Below, in pieces: positions 61,573 to 64,000 of a stretch of 64,000 nt of DNA. The stretch's first letter is position 1. Each line of letters starts with the position of its first letter. The position numbers and the translations under genes are program-made. Location: contig NZ_JAALFC010000011.1 in assembly GCF_011058155.1 (NCBI RefSeq), positions 16,752-80,751 of the forward strand. Direction: 5' to 3'. Origin of the DNA: Litoribacterium kuwaitense (GTDB lineage: Bacteria > Bacillota > Bacilli > Bacillales > DSM-28697). Under the pieces are notes generated by a model that was given only the letters and a program-made list of their open reading frames with translations, searched no databases and had not been told where the DNA came from.

Positions 61573-61612
61573 AAAAAAAATCCACCCCGCTTTGTCTATT
61601 GCGCAAGTGGAT
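61573..61612 (-). terminator. Terminator of the stalk-domain gene
   Basis: On the minus strand ATCCAC, GC, loop, GC, GTGGAT and eight T (61573-61612). About 120 bases past the stop. Confidence 0.65.
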
Positions 61613-61711
61613 GTGATGAAGAGGTGCTGCGACATCAAGGAAATTGCATTTATCAACTGAATTCGGGTACGAATCGCACTCCAATCCCGGTTATTATTTT
61701 ACAAAGGGATC

Positions 61712-61933
61712 CAGTCAGCTCAATGAGACGTATTACACAGGGCGATCTTCCTCAAAGCCATTCCGACGCAAAATATATAAGTACACTTGATCATCAACAG
61801 GATTCACGTAAGCCAGCGAATAAAAGTTTAGCTGCCCTTCCTTCCAGGCGATAAAGAGATCAATGCCCAACTGCTCATTTAAGAGACCTTCCTTATCAAT
61901 AATATGACCCGGGAGATCAGATTTGTATCCTGG
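61712..61933 (-). repeat. Parent copy of the 222-bp fragment at 42504-42725
   Basis: The 3' end of the stalk-domain gene and 21 bases beyond. It aligns end to end, without gaps, with the fragment at 42.5 kb. Confidence 0.85.
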
Positions 61934-62406
61934 CACAGCAAAGATATTCGCTCCCGAGAATGAATCGCTGCCGTCTTCAACGTCTCCGTTGTCAGAGACA
62001 GGTTGTAAATCAACATCCAATGCCTCTCTCACTTCCTCTTGAGTCATTCCCGGCGCGATAGCGCGTTTAATGTCTTCCATTTTCTGCAGGATATTCTCTT
62101 CTCTTTTGCTAAAATGAATCCCTGTACTTTTAATGACGATGGTTTTCTTCTCTTCATCCCACTCCACCTGACCACCCGTCGCTTCAATCACTGACTTGAC
62201 AGGCAAATATGACGTGCCATCAATCATCACTGGTGCAACCTCTTTCCCTTCCTCATTTTGCGGAACCCAAGCTGCATGATTCAAAGTAAATTGGATTTGC
62301 TCGTTGACATACGCTTTAATCTCGCTTATGTGATTGCCTGCATAAGTAGTGGTCGCAGTGATGATGAAAAAAAAGCACATAAGGTTAATACGATATTATA
62401 TTTCAC
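61733..62406 (-). CDS. Secreted stalk-domain (copper amine oxidase N-like) protein, signal peptide frameshifted
   Basis: The mature part (about 200 residues) begins GNHISEIKAYVNEQIQFTLNHAAWVPQN and contains the stalk-domain pattern PVMIDGTSYLPVKSVIEATGGQVEWDEEKKTIVI, then an unknown C-terminal domain (MTQEEVREALDV.., IFAVPGYKSDLPGHIIDKEGLL.., LYILRRNGFEEDRPV). In the written sequence the frame opens at an ATG without ribosome-binding site (62380). GTG 62406, behind AAAGGTAAG, encodes MKYNIVLTLCAFF in another frame; one more T in the T8 run (62367-62374) joins both into a proper signal peptide ending TTTYAG. Function is unknown. Confidence 0.8.
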
Positions 62407-62493
62407 ATTAATCTTACCTTTCTAAAATTTGTTAATGATGAAAAACATATGCTCTCTTACATAGATTTATTCAGAAGACATTTAACAAAAGGC

Positions 62494-62522
62494 AAAGGGG
62501 CGTTTCTTAAAAAAACTGCCCC
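62494..62522 (-). terminator. Terminator of the M23 peptidase gene
   Basis: On the minus strand GGGGC.GTTT and AAAC.CCCC pair (62497-62522, one mismatch), followed by TTTG. Confidence 0.65.
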
Positions 62523-62561
62523 ATAAATCAGTCTTATTTAATGTCAGAAATGGCCAGTGGC

Positions 62562-63386
62562 TTAGCTCTCCCAGATTTCTAATTCCGTCTCTCTTACTTT
62601 TTCAGTTGTAAGTTCAGTAATGATTTGATCTGTAATACTAAACTCAGTCTTGAGATTTGTCATGGTTCTATCTTCTAACTCCTGTGACTCAAACCATTTA
62701 TCAAATTTCTCTTGACCAACGTATTCTTGAACATTTTTATCAAAAAAATATTCATAGCAATTGATATTTTCAAGTTCTTGCTTTGAATCTTTAACATTCT
62801 TATGAGCGATCGAAAATGAGAGTTGTGGATAAAACAGCATGGGGTCGATCGTTTCATGATCCTCTGGATATATTTGATCCACATTATTGACATCAAAGTG
62901 TAAATGATAAGCTACGTCACCAGTATTGCCAGAAGTTGCTATATCAACATATTGTCCAATATGATCACCAGTATTGTAATTTTGACTATTTTTCACCAAA
63001 TGTAGATATCTGGTAATTAACCGTTCGTCAGTATCAGGGTCTCTATCATTATGTCTTATTGTCATTGCTTCAGTTCCATCACTGTAAGTCCCACTTTGAA
63101 TTATAACTCCAGCAGCTACAGAATATACTGGTTCTAATCTAACCCCAATATCTATACCTTTATGAAACCTCCACCCAACATCACCAAATTCTTCAGTTAT
63201 TGTTGTTCCTGTTGTCGGCCAAGACCAATTCATATCTGCATATTCACTATTATTAATTGCTTTCTTATCTTGTAAAGCCTGTGTAGATGGTTGTTCTTGT
63301 CCAGCGATTACATTAGTATTAGCACCTAGACAAAAAGATAACACAATTGACAACAACAAAGCTTTTCCCAAAATATTTCCTTTCAT
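62562..63386 (-). CDS. Secreted M23-family (LytM) peptidase
   Basis: The 274-residue protein has a signal peptide (1 to about 28, ends NVIAG) and an M23 domain (about 55-190) with zinc ligands in RFHKGIDIG and the YHLHFDV pair. It would cleave peptide cross-links in the wall, or act as a scaffold. The C-terminal 80 residues (NCYEYFFDKNVQEY..) have no recognised domain. AGGAGG lies nine bases before the ATG. Codon use is visibly more AT-rich than in genes before 60 kb, which fits recent transfer next to an insertion sequence. Confidence 0.88.
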   Translation of the reverse strand: MKGNILGKALLLSIVLSFCLGANTNVIAGQEQPSTQALQDKKAINNSEYADMNWSWPTTGTTITEEFGDVGWRFHKGIDIGVRLEPVYSVAAGVIIQSGTYSDGTEAMTIRHNDRDPDTDERLITRYLHLVKNSQNYNTGDHIGQYVDIATSGNTGDVAYHLHFDVNNVDQIYPEDHETIDPMLFYPQLSFSIAHKNVKDSKQELENINCYEYFFDKNVQEYVGQEKFDKWFESQELEDRTMTNLKTEFSITDQIITELTTEKVRETELEIWES

Positions 63387-63630
63387 AATGAAATACCTCC
63401 TAAAGAAATTTGATCGTTATCTAAAGATATATCGATCATCTACTATATAAAAAGCCAATTCTCCTTCAGAAGGTAACCCACTCTCTCTTGATTACTTAAC
63501 AATTTTACAAATTAGCTATTTTAGAAAGCATAAAATATCTTGTGTAATCGAATCACTAACGTCGCATTAAAAATAAATCTATTGATGATAAATTCCGAAT
63601 AATCTTTAGGTGATCTCTTCCATAAAAAAA
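63387..63630. other. Gap between the M23 gene and the transposase
   Basis: AT-rich. It holds the M23 leader; a TATAGT-like -10 on the minus strand near 63440 has no good -35. The left end of the IS element must lie within this gap or slightly right of it, but its inverted repeat cannot be recognised without the right end. Confidence 0.35.
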
Positions 63631-63681
63631 TCCTTTATCATGGATTGGAGGCAGTAATCCAGCCAAATCCAAAATAAAGGA
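63631..63681 (+). promoter_or_regulatory. Hairpin hiding the transposase ribosome-binding site
   Basis: TCCTTTAT (63631-63638) pairs with ATAAAGGA (63674-63681), and GGATTGG (63642-63648) with CCAAATCC (63663-63670, one bulge). The right arm contains AAAGGA, the ribosome-binding site of the transposase. Transcripts entering from outside would fold and hide it. Confidence 0.7.
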
Positions 63682-63688
63682 CAATCTC

Positions 63689-64000
63689 ATGGAGAAGATT
63701 ACACGAAAAACGGCATTTGAGCAATGGGTTGAACCCATTTTCAATGAATTATTTGTGGAACAGGTCCAGCGCCATTGTCTTGATCACTATACAAAAAAGC
63801 TGCACATGGCTTCGTTCATGAACTTACTCTTGTATGCACAACTTCACGAAACGGAAAGTTTACGTGCCATCAGCGACAGTGTCTTTTCAAAAGAACTGCA
63901 GGAAGCCACGCGTTTAGATTCAATCAGCTTCTCACAGCTCGGCAGACGATTGCGCCAGGTACCAACGGAATTCTTTCAGGCGATTTTTCTCGATCTGGTC
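63689..64000 (+). CDS. IS4-family transposase, N-terminal part (runs off the window)
   Basis: 104 codons are visible, starting MEKITRKTAFEQWVEPIFNELF behind AAAGGA (7 bases). The segment KLHMASFMNLLLYAQLHETESLRAISDSVF and SISFSQLGRRLRQVPTEFFQAIFLDLV is the DUF4372-type N-terminus of IS4-family DDE transposases common in Bacillaceae. The catalytic DDE residues lie beyond the window, so integrity cannot be judged. It is the only insertion sequence seen. Confidence 0.9.
   Translation, partial: MEKITRKTAFEQWVEPIFNELFVEQVQRHCLDHYTKKLHMASFMNLLLYAQLHETESLRAISDSVFSKELQEATRLDSISFSQLGRRLRQVPTEFFQAIFLDLV

Noticed and set aside
61516..61854. 112-residue plus-strand frame
   Set aside because: It runs antisense over the stalk-gene terminator and 3' end without a ribosome-binding site.

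Overview
The window is a chromosomal segment of a motile, spore-former-type Bacillota, most like an alkaliphilic or halotolerant Bacillaceae. The grounds are the B. subtilis-like order degS-degU / degV / comFA-comFC / yvyF-flgM-flgN-flgK-flgL-DUF6470-fliW-csrA, Gram-positive ribosome-binding sites, SigA/SigD/SigB-type promoters, and an S-layer assembly set (secA2, slaP, csaB, SLH-domain proteins). No genus is claimed. Almost every gene up to 35.9 kb lies on the minus strand, so operons read from high to low coordinates.

Region by region. 0.4-2.2 kb: hpf, a truncated DinB-like gene and a cold-shock gene. 2.2-9.9 kb: a late flagellar operon that appears to start at a SigD promoter (9910-9936) and runs FliK-like (YlqG-like) - FlhB C-terminal paralogue (YlqH-like) - second FliS-like chaperone - flagellin - YaaR/DUF327 - FlaG - FliD - FliS - FliT. 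10.2-15.4 kb: a second SigD operon, yvyF-flgM-flgN-flgK-flgL-DUF6470-fliW-csrA. 15.6-20.9 kb: comFC, comFA, degV, degU, degS. 21.2-22.9 kb (plus strand): YigZ/YvyE family and an LCP ligase (TagU type). 23.2-41.8 kb: a cell-envelope island with a multi-domain amidase, csaB, a DUF5693 membrane protein, tagO, a lipid-linked-oligosaccharide flippase, tagA/wecG, an SLH-anchored glucosaminidase, an SLH-anchored S41 protease, and on the plus strand secA2, slaP and an LtaS-like synthase. TagO/TagA/flippase/LCP can make and attach the secondary wall polymer, CsaB pyruvylates it, SLH proteins bind it, and SecA2/SlaP serve S-layer export.

41.9-49.3 kb is accessory: GNAT genes, a scar made of two gene fragments, two tandem near-identical sulfatases, an NTF2-like protein and a ROK sugar kinase. 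49.3-61.4 kb looks like one glycan or phosphoester uptake regulon: a sugar ABC transporter (lipoprotein plus two permeases) with an SGNH esterase, a 1558-residue secreted PHP + purple-acid-phosphatase-like + 2x GLUG protein, and a ROK repressor - HAD phosphatase - YdcF operon. Three AT-rich palindromes sharing an AATCAA/TTGATT core sit upstream of these three units, a candidate operator set for the ROK repressor. 61.7-64 kb holds a stalk-domain secreted protein, a secreted M23 peptidase and the start of an IS4-family transposase whose ribosome-binding site lies inside a hairpin.

Seven apparent single-base deletions in six genes (fliS, the LCP gene, tagA twice, a GNAT gene, the ROK repressor, the stalk-domain gene) break reading frames that are otherwise well preserved. 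This pattern points to uncorrected indels in the assembly as much as to real gene decay.
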